NCBI GenBank assembly: GCA_034509425.1
Contig: JAVTVJ010000490.1
Span: 124,001 to 188,000 of the forward strand
Source of the DNA: Eopsaltria australis
Lineage: Eukaryota > Chordata > Aves > Passeriformes > Petroicidae
Reading direction: 5' to 3'
Length of the DNA stretch: 64,000 nt
Both the position numbers and the translations under genes were made by a program. The notes under the pieces are model-generated. The model worked only from the letters and a program-made list of their open reading frames with translations. It did no database searches and was not told the DNA's origin. Positions 50,201 to 59,900 of this stretch are shown in pieces (the stretch's first letter is position 1; each line of letters starts with the position of its first letter).

Positions 50201-53200
50201 ATCTGCCTTTCTTTACATGGGGTGGGAGGCAAAACTCTTTTATTGGGAAAAAAGACATTCTGCACCAAAGCCTTTGTTGGTTTTGTATGATGGTGTAAAG
50301 TAAAAAAGTGACACCCAGGGTTTTAATAGCAGGAAACATTCAATTATTTAGTCCTTATTCAGACTTTTATGGGCACCACAAGAGGATCTGAAGGCATCCA
50401 GAGACCTTTGGACAGCAGAGGACAAAATCTGCCCAGGCTGTGATCCCCAGTCTTCTGAGGATGCACCCACTGGGCAGGAGTGCACAGATTTTCACACAAA
50501 TTAAAAATATGTGCCTTGTCCAGACTTAACCACATCTCCAGTCCCAAAAGATCAGTTGTGATCAGAGACACTCTGACTTTTAGCTCTACACCCTGGCCAC
50601 TGGTGCTGATGTGCTCTGCATGTGTGATTATAGACATAAAAACAGAGAGACAAAACAGAAAATAAACCCAGGATGACACTTGCATGGTGAACAGGTGGCT
50701 GGCATATGGCTCATCTTTCTTCCACCCAGAAAAGATTAATATTCAGGGAATTTAGAAAAGAACTCTCCAGCTCTCAGTTCGTTCAGAGGGCAGATTGTAT
50801 CCTTTCCAATAAGCTGGTGTTTCCCCCTCCATGTTAATGTCCATGCCTGATGTTGGCCTGCAGAGCATTTGTTTGACCAAAAATTTGAGGTTCTCAGGCT
50901 GCTGGAGACCACTGGATTAATTACACAGCATTTGTTTTTCTGGGGTTTGGTCCCTGGTAGTCAAAAATGTCATTATCTCCACATGTATGCCCTGCAAGAC
51001 CATCTGCTTCTCATTTACTGCACTTTTAGCAGGATGTGGTTTTCCTGCCACATTTGCAGACAGCAGTGCCATGGATCAGTCTGAGGCAGCAGTGAAAACC
51101 AGGGCTCCCTCTCCAGGCTGGATGAAATTTGATGTATGAGAGGAGGGTGACGATGGATGGATGGATGGATGGATGGATGGATGGATGGATGGAGCAGAGC
51201 ACAGGCATTGCCCCACCCCAGGAGGTGATCTGATGTGTGGGATGCCCCAGGGAAGTCACTCAGATCAGTAAAATCAGGGGGTCTAGGAAGCCCCTTGATT
51301 TCTCTTCACTAAGAAATGCAGTGTCAGGCAGAATTACAGAAAACTGGCATCTGTCTTGAAAATCTTAGCTGTTTTGATGCTTCTTTTCATGCCAACATAT
51401 TTTCTTTCTACCCTTGTACTCACCCCAGACTATGAATGCAGGAAAACTCCCTAACCTTGGTGTGTAACAGCTATTGCAAGAAGGAACTTTATTAGTCAGT
51501 AGAAAAAACAGCCAAACCATTTACTGAAAATCTCTTTTACAACATTCTCTTGGTTCAGTGAATGGTGCCCAGAAAAACCTCAGCAGGAGGAAATGCACCC
51601 ATTTGCACTATTCTGAATTATTTCTCCTGGCCAAAAACATTGCTAGATTTTGCCTGTCAAAACTCTCTGTGCTCTCTGAAATGTTCATGGCAAGAGCAAA
51701 GCTTGTTTGGCTCATTCACCAGTCCAGGAATGCTTTTTTTTTCCCTTTTACTTTCTAAGTCTCCAGATTTGTGAGAACACTTCGTTTAGCACATGCATCT
51801 CAAATAAAAAGATGAGGCTGATCAAGTACCAGGTATTTAAATTGTGCCTCTTCCTTCAAGAACTTAGCTTAGGAGATGCTGTCACAGTTTATGCCAAGTC
51901 AGCACTGACCACTGAGTGCCAGATCTGATGTGACAGAAACTCAGGTTAAATAAGATAAAAAGATTTATTCCACTCCCAGGCTGTGCTCTAGGTAAATTTA
52001 TCCTCCTAAAGCATTTAACTACCTCTAGCAGACTGTCAGTTTAAGGAGATGAGAGTCAGTCTCTTAAACATTCCAAACCTCTCCAGAAGCTGAGTTCATG
52101 TTTTCCAGGGAAAGCATATGAACAAATTACACCAACAACAAAAACAGAATCTGCTTTTCCTCCATTCTGTACTCAAAAAAGTTTACCTATCCTCTAATAT
52201 GCAACACATGTTGGGAGATTTTTATTGTACACTAACACATAAAGTTGGCTTTGATCAGTGCATAATCATGTAATAACCAACCCAGCTTTGTAGAAAAAAA
52301 ATCTGTTTCTCTTGTGTAAATGAGAAAGGTTCTTACAAAGACCTTCAGTCATATTTTTAACCATTAGCACTGAATCTTGATGTTCTACTGAAGATCAATC
52401 ACACTTATCTACTCTCACCACAGGGAAGTGGGTTTGTCACACAGTTGAGACAAAGGAAAGTGTTTCACATCAGTAAAAAGTCTGTTCAGCCATTGCACTG
52501 TGGTTTATTTTTCTCAATCCCCAAAGAAACCAATCTGCTGTGCCACCCCTCATGAAATGTGCCTTCAGAGAAGAGACCCTCAGGAAAGAAGAAAGGATGT
52601 AGAGGCAGGATCACAAAAGGAAGATGCTGGAAATGTGATTATTCTCAAAAACAAAGATAATATCCTGCCCTCAATTTTCACAAATCTTTCCTGATATTGG
52701 TGTGATCCTGGATCTTGGTTTGTCAATCTCTGTTCAAAATGAAATATCACCAAGACCTCTGGGCTTATTAGTGAATTTGGATCTTTCTAAATCTGTCCCA
52801 AGCTTCCCTGCTGGTCCCACTCCTTTGTTCCCTGAAGCATCTCAGCTGCTCACATGCCAAATAACATCAATGCTACCACCAAGGCAGATGAAATTGTAAC
52901 AAATAAAACTGCATAGTCTGAAATTTAAGAAAACTTTATCAAAACTCAGCTGTTCTGGTGTAACAGCCCTCCTCCAGTTTCTTCTTCTTTGTCACTGTCT
53001 TTTAAAGCCCACACACACAAAATAAGTGTTTCTGCCAATTATGTGTTTCTCTTTACTGAGTGTGTCATAAGAAAGCAGAGAAATAAACTCTGATATAAAG
53101 ATCCTACGACGTGGGTCCCTCCTGCTGCTGTTCACACTTTTCATTGCATCTTGCCTTGTTTAACCAGAATCCAAAGCAAATACAGAGAAACTCATAAAAA

Positions 53201-53359
53201 ATTAAAAAATAGAGTTGTATCTGACCATCTGCTCCCACAAGGAAATGAACAATTATTGAAACACAATGAAGTAAAAGATCTTTTTTTCATGCAATTACTT
53301 ACAAGCACTGCCAGACTCAGGGTGTGCAGAGCACAGTGGTATAAATAACAAGAGTTCAT
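35131..53359 (-). CDS. GHRHR: Growth-hormone-releasing hormone receptor, complete 13-exon gene
   Basis: Class B (secretin-family) GPCR. In vertebrates it binds GHRH on pituitary somatotrophs and signals through Gs and cAMP. Coding exons on the minus strand, in order: 53303-53359, 49616-49721, 48931-49038, 47655-47755, 44986-45083, 43361-43493, 42258-42411, 41070-41130, 40891-40960, 39274-39365, 38654-38783, 37153-37194, 35131-35253. They total 1275 nt, giving 424 residues plus stop; every junction is GT-AG and keeps frame. Family motifs are present: HPECDF, six ectodomain cysteines after it, the TM3 Cys and ECL2 Cys pair, VEALYL (TM3 Glu), [10 protein letters not shown] (TM6) and LYCFLNQE (TM7). 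FLNQE and the tail RRWHG...SVC match GHRHR rather than VIP, PACAP or secretin receptors, by my recollection of the human proteins. No frameshift or internal stop was seen. Exon 1 is the least constrained call. Confidence 0.95.
37153..37194 (-). CDS. GHRHR: GHRHR exon 12: TM7
   Basis: 42 bp, residues 371-384: [15 protein letters not shown] 42-bp TM7 exon is a hallmark of class B receptor genes. Asn-Gln-Glu at the end is the GHRHR version, where most relatives have NGE. The acceptor is CAG and the donor GAG-GTAAGG, phase 0. Confidence 0.97.
38654..38783 (-). CDS. GHRHR: GHRHR exon 11: TM6, ECL3, start of TM7
   Basis: 130 bp, residues 327-370. [20 protein letters not shown] holds the TM6 threonine and the conserved proline kink. 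ECL3 and LELCIGSFQ follow. Human GHRHR has [20 protein letters not shown] and LELGLGSFQ. The acceptor is TAG and the donor GTAAAA, phase 0. Confidence 0.96.
39274..39365 (-). CDS. GHRHR: GHRHR exon 10: TM5 and intracellular loop 3
   Basis: 92 bp, residues 297-327. [17 protein letters not shown] is TM5 and the basic start of loop 3, where Gs contacts are made in this family; it ends NNSSQYR. The acceptor lies just after a run of 15 C on the minus strand. The donor is GTAGTG, weaker than its neighbours. Confidence 0.95.
39381..39395 (+). repeat. G15 homopolymer at the GHRHR exon 10 acceptor
   Basis: Fifteen G on plus means fifteen C in the pre-mRNA, at about -16 to -30 from the exon 10 splice acceptor. 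It therefore forms most of the polypyrimidine tract there. Confidence 0.95.
40310..40362 (+). mobile_element. Short CR1 3'-end remnant in GHRHR intron 9
   Basis: 'gaggtcccctccaacccaaa' followed by 'gcattctctggttcca'. It is antisense to GHRHR, unlike the other intronic copies. Confidence 0.7.
40891..40960 (-). CDS. GHRHR: GHRHR exon 9: ECL2 and start of TM5
   Basis: 70 bp, residues 273-296. [19 protein letters not shown] matches human CWDLDDTSPYWWIIKGPIV. It holds the ECL2 cysteine and CW motif and the TM5 lead-in. The donor is GGG-GTAGGT, phase 0. Confidence 0.96.
41070..41130 (-). CDS. GHRHR: GHRHR exon 8: TM4 end and start of ECL2
   Basis: 61 bp, residues 253-273. Reads [19 protein letters not shown]. 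The FED(T/I)A ending matches human LAFEDIA before the ECL2 cysteine. The acceptor is CAG and the donor GC-GTAAGT, phase 2. It is separated from exon 9 by an intron of only 109 bp (40961-41069). Confidence 0.94.
41720..42205 (-). mobile_element. CR1 LINE with expanded octamer tail in GHRHR intron 7
   Basis: CR1 body at 41913-42205 ('ggattggaaggcaccttaaa' to 'aatcttctccaggctgcata'). The 3' tail at 41720-41912 is about 24 degenerate copies of tcatagaa, with variants tcatggaa, ctatagaa and tcataaaa, where CR1 usually carries only a few. The element lies in the same sense as GHRHR. Its 5' end stops about 50 bp from the exon 7 donor, and it fills over a third of the intron. Confidence 0.92.
42258..42411 (-). 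CDS. GHRHR: GHRHR exon 7: TM3, intracellular loop 2, start of TM4
   Basis: 154 bp, residues 202-253. TECK supplies the TM3 cysteine of the TM3-ECL2 disulfide. [17 protein letters not shown] holds the TM3 glutamate of the HETY network, and [13 protein letters not shown] is the TM4 Trp-Gly motif. Human GHRHR has TNFSWLLAEAVYLNCLL and FWWLVLAGWG. The donor is GTAGGA. A CR1 copy ends about 50 bp into the following intron. Confidence 0.96.
43120..43275. repeat. AT-rich stretch with poly-A in GHRHR intron 6
   Basis: Alternating TATA-like sequence (tatattatatataatagat) and a run of about 12 A near 43258-43269. No other feature seen. Confidence 0.7.
43361..43493 (-). CDS. GHRHR: GHRHR exon 6: intracellular loop 1, TM2, start of ECL1
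   Basis: 133 bp, residues 157-201. [15 protein letters not shown] contains the conserved RNYIH motif with the TM2 histidine that takes part in the class B polar activation network. The exon continues as FIKDAVLF and DHCSFST. The acceptor is CAG and the donor ACA-GTAAGC, phase 0. Confidence 0.96.
44282..44340 (+). repeat. T-rich pyrimidine tract in GHRHR intron 5
   Basis: Only T and C over about 58 bp. On the transcribed (minus) sense it is A/G-rich. Confidence 0.93.
44986..45083 (-). CDS. GHRHR: GHRHR exon 5: TM1
   Basis: 98 bp, residues 125-157. [19 protein letters not shown] leads into a hydrophobic helix, matching ESYFSTVKIIYTVGHSISI in human GHRHR. The YTVGYS motif is the TM1 signature of class B receptors. 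The acceptor is TAG and the donor GTAAAG, phase 2. Confidence 0.96.
46207..46285 (-). mobile_element. CR1 3' fragment in GHRHR intron 4
   Basis: 'tcatggaatcataaatccct' and 'gactggtttgggttggaagg', then rapid loss of similarity. Sense to GHRHR. Confidence 0.8.
46888..47080 (-). mobile_element. CR1 3' fragment in GHRHR intron 4
   Basis: 'acggaagggaccttaaagaa' through 'ccttggacacttccagggat' to 'ggggcagccacaacttctcc'. Sense to GHRHR. Confidence 0.88.
47132..47159. repeat. 12-bp perfect inverted repeat in GHRHR intron 4
   Basis: TGTTGATATCAC, spacer TGTT, then the exact reverse complement. It lies about 50 bp beyond a CR1 fragment. Confidence 0.55.
47655..47755 (-). CDS. GHRHR: GHRHR exon 4: end of ectodomain
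   Basis: Residues 91-124. Reads [12 protein letters not shown], then [12 protein letters not shown], very close to human [23 protein letters not shown]. It supplies the last two ectodomain cysteines and the conserved GWS(D/E)PFPPY motif. It contains a possible glycosylation site, NCT. It ends in phase 0 at GTAAGT. Confidence 0.95.
48931..49038 (-). CDS. GHRHR: GHRHR exon 3: ectodomain core
   Basis: 108 bp, residues 55-91. Reads [13 protein letters not shown], then LPCPN, carrying three conserved cysteines and the Trp-Asp pair. Asp61 here corresponds to Asp60 of mouse and human, the residue changed in the dwarf 'little' mouse; the +1 shift comes from one extra residue between the glycosylation site and the cysteine. 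The acceptor is the less usual GAG. The donor is CCAG-GTGATG. Confidence 0.93.
49616..49721 (-). CDS. GHRHR: GHRHR exon 2: start of hormone-binding ectodomain
   Basis: Residues 20-55. Contains HPECDF with the first conserved ectodomain cysteine (Cys28), the second cysteine (Cys41, in ECLEA) and an N-glycosylation sequon NAT at Asn50, the same position as the sequon in human GHRHR. The acceptor is TAG after a good pyrimidine tract. The donor reads CCAG-GTGTCC, leaving phase 1. Confidence 0.93.
51152..51193 (+). repeat. (GGAT)n microsatellite in GHRHR intron 1
   Basis: About ten perfect tetramers. Confidence 0.96.
53303..53359 (-). CDS. GHRHR: GHRHR exon 1: start codon and signal peptide
   Basis: Encodes 19 residues, Met followed by a hydrophobic run ending LHTLSLAVL, and stops in phase 0 at a consensus donor GTAAGT. 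Exon 2 opens with VAGNVHPEC, so the joined signal peptide would be cleaved near the VAG, aligning with the VLG-HMHPEC junction in human GHRHR. I chose this ATG because intron phase, donor strength, length and hydrophobicity all fit, and the numbering of His25, Cys28 and Asn50 then matches human. Another signal-like ORF near 50.6 kb fits worse. RNA evidence would settle it. Confidence 0.8.
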
Positions 53360-53406
53360 GTTCCAAAGCAAGAGGCAGACTTCACTTCTTCAGCCTCTCT
53401 GAGCAT
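53356..53406 (-). CDS. Candidate upstream ORF (16 codons) overlapping the GHRHR start
   Basis: On the minus strand an ATG at 53404-53406 opens a 16-codon frame ending in TGA, whose last two bases TGA share the ATG of GHRHR (ATGA overlap). If the 5' UTR includes it, it could control translation by termination-reinitiation. Whether it is transcribed is unknown. Such short ORFs also occur by chance. Confidence 0.3.
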   Translation of the reverse strand: MLREAEEVKSASCFGT

Positions 53407-53560
53407 CTTTCATCTGCTTTTTGACTTGTCTTTCTCCTCTCAGTTGCTGATTTGAAGCATTTATCTTTTTGCACAGAAGTGACGTAGTAGAGATGTGAAG
53501 CAGGAGATAAATATTAACAATTCTCTATGCTGTGTTTAAGCTTTCCAACTTTTTGACTTT
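53360..53560 (-). promoter_or_regulatory. Putative GHRHR 5' UTR and proximal promoter
   Basis: Minus-strand flank directly upstream of the GHRHR ATG. Visible elements are a TATA-like AATATTTAT at about 53506-53516, a CRE-like TGACGTAG at 53480-53487 (6 of 8 bases of the CRE), and an AT-rich POU-like stretch around 53457-53470. Mammalian GHRHR promoters depend on the pituitary factor POU1F1 (Pit-1), but I see no perfect POU1F1 site. There is no CpG island, in keeping with a tissue-restricted gene. The transcription start is unknown. Confidence 0.35.
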
Positions 53561-56500
53561 GCTCAAAAACTGGACTGGATGAATTGAGTGATTGGTGCCA
53601 AGATTATGGAAATTCTCTACCCTCCTAGCAAGACTCATTTCTTTCTTTTAACACAGAATGGTTTTAGGAGGGTTAGACAACTCTAAATGTCACTAATCCC
53701 GTATTAAATCAACATGATTGGCATAAGAGAAACCCTCTTCTAACAATTGTTGTCAATTTTTATAATGAAACACTTTTCTTAGTGTGGGTCCAGTGTATCT
53801 GGGTGTTCTTGTGGAGTGTAATGACCACAGTGCTGCACTTTAAAATGCAAAATCAAAGCCTCCTGACAGACGTGAGGACACAAATTTTGTTGTGTGCCTG
53901 TTTGGGCATTGATTTGAAGGCAAAATTCACAGGGACTCTTCCCAGCTTGCTTCAGACTTCAGAAAATTCAGTGTCTTTATGTTAACAAGTCAACTCTTTT
54001 AGTCAAAGTATAGAAAAACAAACCTCAGCTCATTCATCTCATCCTGAGCTTCAGGGCTGGCCAGGTGAATCCCACTCCAGAAATATCCATTCTTCCTCAG
54101 AGCTAGAGGGAAATTTATTCCATTTGTCTATCAGTTTATACCATCTTGAAGGACTTCAAATTCCCCATCAACATTAAACAAACCTTAACATTGCAAGATC
54201 AGAGACACAAGACATGAAATGCCTTTCAGATATTGTTCTCTGCTCTTTTATTCTCATATCCTTAAAATATTCCTTAAAATCATTTATAAACCCCAACTTC
54301 CATCTTCCCACAATGGTCCATCCTACAACCCTGTTGCCACCTCTGGCACTGCTCTTTGTCCATCAATCCTGCTCATCTTTCTTCAATTGTTTCAAATATC
54401 TTCTGACATCTTATCTGCACAGATTGTGGGAATGCTGAGAGCCTGGAATGAAGGCTCTCACCTCCCAGAGTCACCACAGCTACAAGGAACTGAAGTTGTA
54501 CCTGCATTTGGGAATATCTGTGGGGATTAAGCCTCCAGAGCTTGGTTGTAGGTTGGGTCTGGGAGGGAACTGAGCATATCCAATACAAGAAAGTGTCATT
54601 GGAGAGCTGAAGTTGGCAAATTTTCCTTACAGTGTGTGCTTAAGGATTTATTTCATTTTCCCCTAAAGTTTTATATTTTCCGTAATTATACAAGCTTTCA
54701 AAGGCTTGTCTAAAACAGAATTAGAGCTCTGTTCCTGTCACTTTTAATCAGCTCATACCAGAGGATGAAGCTCTGGACTGGTAAATGAACACTTATAAAT
54801 GTATTTATCATGGGAAAACCTCATACTTTTTCCTAAACTCATTTCAGAAGCTACGGAATCTCAAGAGCTGCAAGATTTCCCTGCAGAGGTGTAATATGGA
54901 AAAATTTCAGCCTATAATGTTAAATCTACTTTTTTAGTCGGTAAAGTGATGAAAAAAGCTGGTAAGAGAAATTAAACCCACAAAGTTTTAATTCACCATC
55001 ACAAATACCTTCAAAAGAATGTTTGGTGACAGGATTCAGTTCTTACCTGCATTTTCCTGATTACTCTGTATTCCCATTTGGGGAGAGTGTAAATATTCAG
55101 GTCGTCCTGAATTCAAAGTTCTTTCAGTAGTAAGACTACAAAAGGGACTTTTAGCTGTCTTACAAACATTTAAAATTGTTATAACCCTTGAAAATCTTAT
55201 AAAACCATCATGACCAGTGCTGTCATCACAAGCTCATGTCAGAATTTGGACACATTCTCTCTCCCTTCCTTCCCAAAAACATTGCAGATCTAAGAAAAAA
55301 TTTTGGCTGAACATCCATCAGGTTTCCTGCAATATATCAGTGCTTTAAGGTTAAAAACCTTCAGGCTGTCCCAAAAATTGTCTACTGATCATGCACCTCT
55401 CAGCCATTCCCACTGGTGTTTGAAAAAGGATCATAGACAGACCCATTTCGGAGAAGCAACATCTCCCATTCCTCGTGGATGCTCTTTTTTGGTCCATGTA
55501 TTAGAAAAATAAGTTGCCTCTGAGTAAGCTTGTGGTGTCCACATTAGCATTTTCCATTTCATCCACCACATCTGAACCATTCCGTGTGTTTATTCAGTGC
55601 CGTTGAAGTCATGCCTATAAAAACCACAGAAGGCACTGCCTGCCACTTTTCATCCTACCAGGGAACACAGAGAAAGCCCAGTGTAAGATATCTCAAAAAG
55701 TTTTCATTTTCCAGTCAGAGTGAATATTGATATGGAGGGGTCTTATGCTGAAATCCACCATATAGGAACCCTGATCACTACAGATCATTTTGGAAAACCT
55801 GGCTTGTCTGTATTTTCAGCCTTTTTCTGCCACTCTGCCGTGCAGACATTCCATTGAAATGAGTTCCTTCCTACTGTCGCTGTTGTGTGCAAATTTCCAG
55901 CTGTTTGTGGTTAGGAAGAAAGACACGTCTAAAAGAAAATAATGGGCTCATGGGTCCTTTTTTATTATTATTATTCCATTTAAATGACCTTTTTTTTTTT
56001 ACATTTAAACAAAAAAGTTTCCACAATCACCAACAGAACTTTGAGCTGCTTAGTCTCACCATAAAAGCACATCTGAGGGATCAGTTTTCCACAGGCACAA
56101 ACTTCTCACTTCCTACCAGTCCTTGAATACCACCACCTCTGCGAGCCTGCTCCCACACTCCTCCTGAGCAGAGGCAGGCACGTAGTAGATCAGTAATTAC
56201 TACATCTCCTCTCCACTCATCACCTCCACCATCAACACACTCCCTGTTCCAGCAGCTCCTCTGCCAAGTTTTCTAGTGGTGGCAGTTTGCCTTCAGGATG
56301 GCAGAGCTGCAGAAGAGGCACTGGAAATGCAGTAAAAGGAGCTGCTTTTCTCCCCATGAGCTTTCCAAAGGTGAAAATCTGACATTTTCACAGCTCTCTC
56401 AAGGATTCTCTTGCAGCTTTTTGTGCAATGGTTTTAGTTGGTGTTAAAAGTTTATAGAACTTCGGCTGATTTCACAACAACTTGTAGCCTCCTCCCAGCC

Positions 56501-56618
56501 CTGCCAACGCTGTTTCTTCACTCTTGTCCCTACACATAAAACAATATCCCAAAAACTTATAGAAACCTCTTGGGTTTTTTCTGCCACTTTTTCTTCCTCT
56601 ACAAGACCCCTCCATTAT
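53561..56618. other. 5' flank of GHRHR, nothing recognised
   Basis: Distal regulatory elements may lie here, but none can be called from sequence. No AQP1 exon was seen. Confidence 0.5.
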
Positions 56619-56740
56619 CAGAGAATCACAGAATGGTTTGACTTGGAAGGGACCTTAAAGATCATCAGGTTGCTCCAAGCCCCATCTAAGCTGGACTTCA
56701 ATACTTCCAGGGTTTCCATAACTTCTCTTGGGAAACTTTT
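56619..56740 (-). mobile_element. CR1 3' fragment with internal deletion
   Basis: 'gagaatcacagaatggtttg' and 'tcatcaggttgctccaagcc'. The segment around the usual 'ccatgggcagggacacctt' is deleted. It pairs in inverted orientation with the copy at 56783. Confidence 0.85.
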
Positions 56741-56782
56741 GTAACTTAAAAAGACATTTACACATGGATTAATCTACAGCTG

Positions 56783-56912
56783 AAATGTCCAAGGCCACAT
56801 TGGACAGGGTTAGAGAAACCTGGGATAGTGGAAGGTGTCCCTGCTCATGGCAGGGGGTGGATCTGGATGGTTCTTAAGATTTCTTTCAATCTAAACCAGT
56901 CCATGATTCACA
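56783..56912 (+). mobile_element. CR1 3' fragment, inverted relative to its neighbour
   Basis: 'tgtccaaggccacattggac', 'ggaaggtgtccctgctcatg' and 'aaaccagtccatgattcaca'. Only about 40 bp separates it from the minus-strand copy before it. Confidence 0.85.
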
Positions 56913-59900
56913 ATTTCAGTTTTCTTACGATGATGGAAAGACGGAGGAAACCTTAATACCCTACATTAATATTTCACAACTTAACTAAAAAAGGCAGTAA
57001 CAACTTATTTAATTGACGTATAAACCCCATGGATCTTCCAAAGCTAAGAGCAAACAATTTGAGTCAAATAGTTACAACTTCAGAGGTGACATTGGTGCTG
57101 CTTCATATTTGCCAAGGAATATGCCCCAAAAAAGGTATTGGAATTCAACACAGGGGGGAAAAAATCTACAGGTGGCATTTTACTTGAAGTCATTAATGCA
57201 ACCAGCAGTGTCCAAAGTGAAAATGGAACCAGGAATGCTTCTGTGGGCTACCAAGGTCACCCCCATGGGCACAGACTGCTGTGGTGACATTTGTAACACT
57301 GGAGGTGAATCTACAGAGAAATAAAAGGAAATTTCAGCCTGTACCATTGTCTTACAGAGTCTCTTACTGCCAAGACAATTCTTTAATACTATTGAAATTC
57401 AGAGGCAAGGTGTGGGAGGGGAGGAGGAAGGCTGGGCCTAAGTGATTTAACCACAGCTCCAAGAATAGGCGGGTTTGTTGTGCAGACGTGACGAATGAAT
57501 GTTTCATTTCTGAGGAAAAACGGGAATGTTTGAAACTTTACACAACCCAGAGCTTAAAGGAGTTTTATAAATGAGGCTCTGAATGATCATTTTTTAAGAC
57601 TGAAAAATATGCAGAGTCAATAATTATGAAGTCAAATTAATTTTTCCTTGCAGTGTAAGAGATTGATCGTTTTGCTCATTTTGCTCATATCATGAAATAA
57701 GCTGATGGATTTCAACTAAAGCTGCTTAAACAGCACAAAATGTACAGCATTGACTCTTTATCACGTGAAATTAAGTCTGTTTAAGCACTTGAACACTGGG
57801 GTCTGTACCAGTGTGCTGGATTGATTTTATTCCCACTGGGATAATTTTTCTAGCTTGGCAGCAAGGCTATGGCACAACTACTTGACCACACAGTGCTTCA
57901 GCTCTTCTTTCCTCTCCCATTTCTACTTCTTTTGGGCTGCTTCCTCCCTGCCACAGCTATTTGTGGGCATTGCAGGGAACTGGAGCAGGGAGCTGAACCA
58001 GATTAGAAATAAACATTTGTTTCTCCCAGCAGAATCAGTTCCCCAGGGCACTTCATAAATGCTGGTGGTTGAAGAGAGAAGGCAGCCCCTGGTAAGGGAG
58101 TGGGGCCAGTTTTAGGAGAGGGAAGGTGCCCACCAGGTGATGTTTCCAGACACAAGACTTTGTCATTTGAGCACTGCATTTAACATTTCTCTTAAGGGGG
58201 TAAAAAAAAAACCCAGAAATTTTTGGATGCAGAAATACTGGAAGATGATTATTGTGTGGTCCAAAATATTTCAGTCTCATGGTTCTCTTTCAATTAGTGG
58301 CTTGTTAGGACCTTGCAAGCCCTAAAAATGGTCCTTAAATTCATAATTCCTCATTATCTGTTGATCATACTCCACCAGTGTCTTACATCAAAGAAGGCAA
58401 GTAATTTACTTTATACATTAAAATTTTCAGGACAAAATATGACAGAAACAGCTGCAAAAATCAACAGGCCTCCAAGAAAGCACCCAAGGGTTGAGGTGGA
58501 TACACAAGGTGAGTAAATGGTGTCAGTGATGTCACAATACCAGAGAAAGGGCAAAATGATTGGGTGTGTTAATGGGGGAATTAATTATTTCCTGCCTCAA
58601 ACAATAGTTATGGTGGTAAGCAGTCAAACTACCAGAGCAACCTGATCAGTCTAAGATGAAGCCTTTTCAGGAAGTATTTCTCAAGAAAGCTTTGGATCTG
58701 CTGGAAATAACCCAGAGGCAAGCAGAGAGTTTGAGGAGAGGCCAGGAAAATGCAGAGTAAGGGGAAAGATCAGAAGGAAAGCAATGGTTTTGCCAAAAGA
58801 GAAGATGAAGCAGATACATCACAGAACCACAGGGTCATGGAATGGTTTGGGTTGGAAGGGACATTAAAGATCATCCAGTTCCAACCCCCTGGGGTAGGCA
58901 GAGACACCTTCCACTACACCACATTGACATGACACATCTTGTGTTATAAAAGACCTTTGGAAAGGAAACAGGAATAATTTCGCTGTGTCAGATCGGGTAA
59001 AAAGACACTGGCTAAAGGTTCAAGGGGAAAATCATGGATGGGATATCAGGATAAATCTTTGTGTCAGTAAAAATTATTAAAGCCCATAGTAAGTGAAGAG
59101 AAGAAAATGTAGAATGTCCATCATTGGATGAGGTTTGAAGAAGATGAGACAAACACCATGGGAGTGACAACTGAGACTGCCCTGGGGCTGGACAGTGGCT
59201 TGGTTGATGTTCAGAACTCTCCCTCTCTGTCTCCCTGGATTTTGTTAGAATTCCATCAGTCACAGAAGATCAGTCCTTGAAGTGCTCTGCCAACAGAGTT
59301 CTCTTCAGGGGTGGGCAAAGTGAGTAGAATTTGAGAGGAGAAAACCATTTATAAAAGTGTCATATTTTCTCTTCCATACCAGGAATCAATTTCCTATTCA
59401 AACTGGCAAGAAAAACAGATCTTCTTCTACTTTCTTCGGCTTTTTAAAGAAGTTCAGAAACTAATGAGAGAAAAGACAATTTTTCTGCCCATTTTTTCCT
59501 TAGAAAACAGATTGAAACTGTCATTACCTCTCGTGTCTCTGAGATTGTGTAAATTGTGCAAATGTTTCAAACCTCATAAAATCACAAAACATTTTTATTG
59601 AAGGAATGAGTAGGAATAAGATATAAAAGGGATATTATTTTTCTAAATTAATGGAAGAATTCCTGGCAAAAAAAGGTACTAGTCAGTGGAAATAAGAATG
59701 CTTGCCATGCTCTCAGTAAGGAGCAAACCCATATGGGCTTGATATACCATACAGAAAATCACAGATAGCACTGGAAGATTACTAATAAAGAGTCTCACTG
59801 AAGCAGTGATTAGGTGCCTTTATCTTTTCATTGAATAGAAAAGGACTGAGGTATTTTTTTTCCTAACTGTTCTCTAATAAACTGTTGCTCTCCTGGCCAG

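Noticed and set aside
50600..50685. Minus frame [18 protein letters not shown], a possible GHRHR signal-peptide exon
   Set aside because: Its donors give the wrong phase or add about ten extra residues before HPEC. The exon at 53303-53359 has the right phase, a GTAAGT donor and the expected length.
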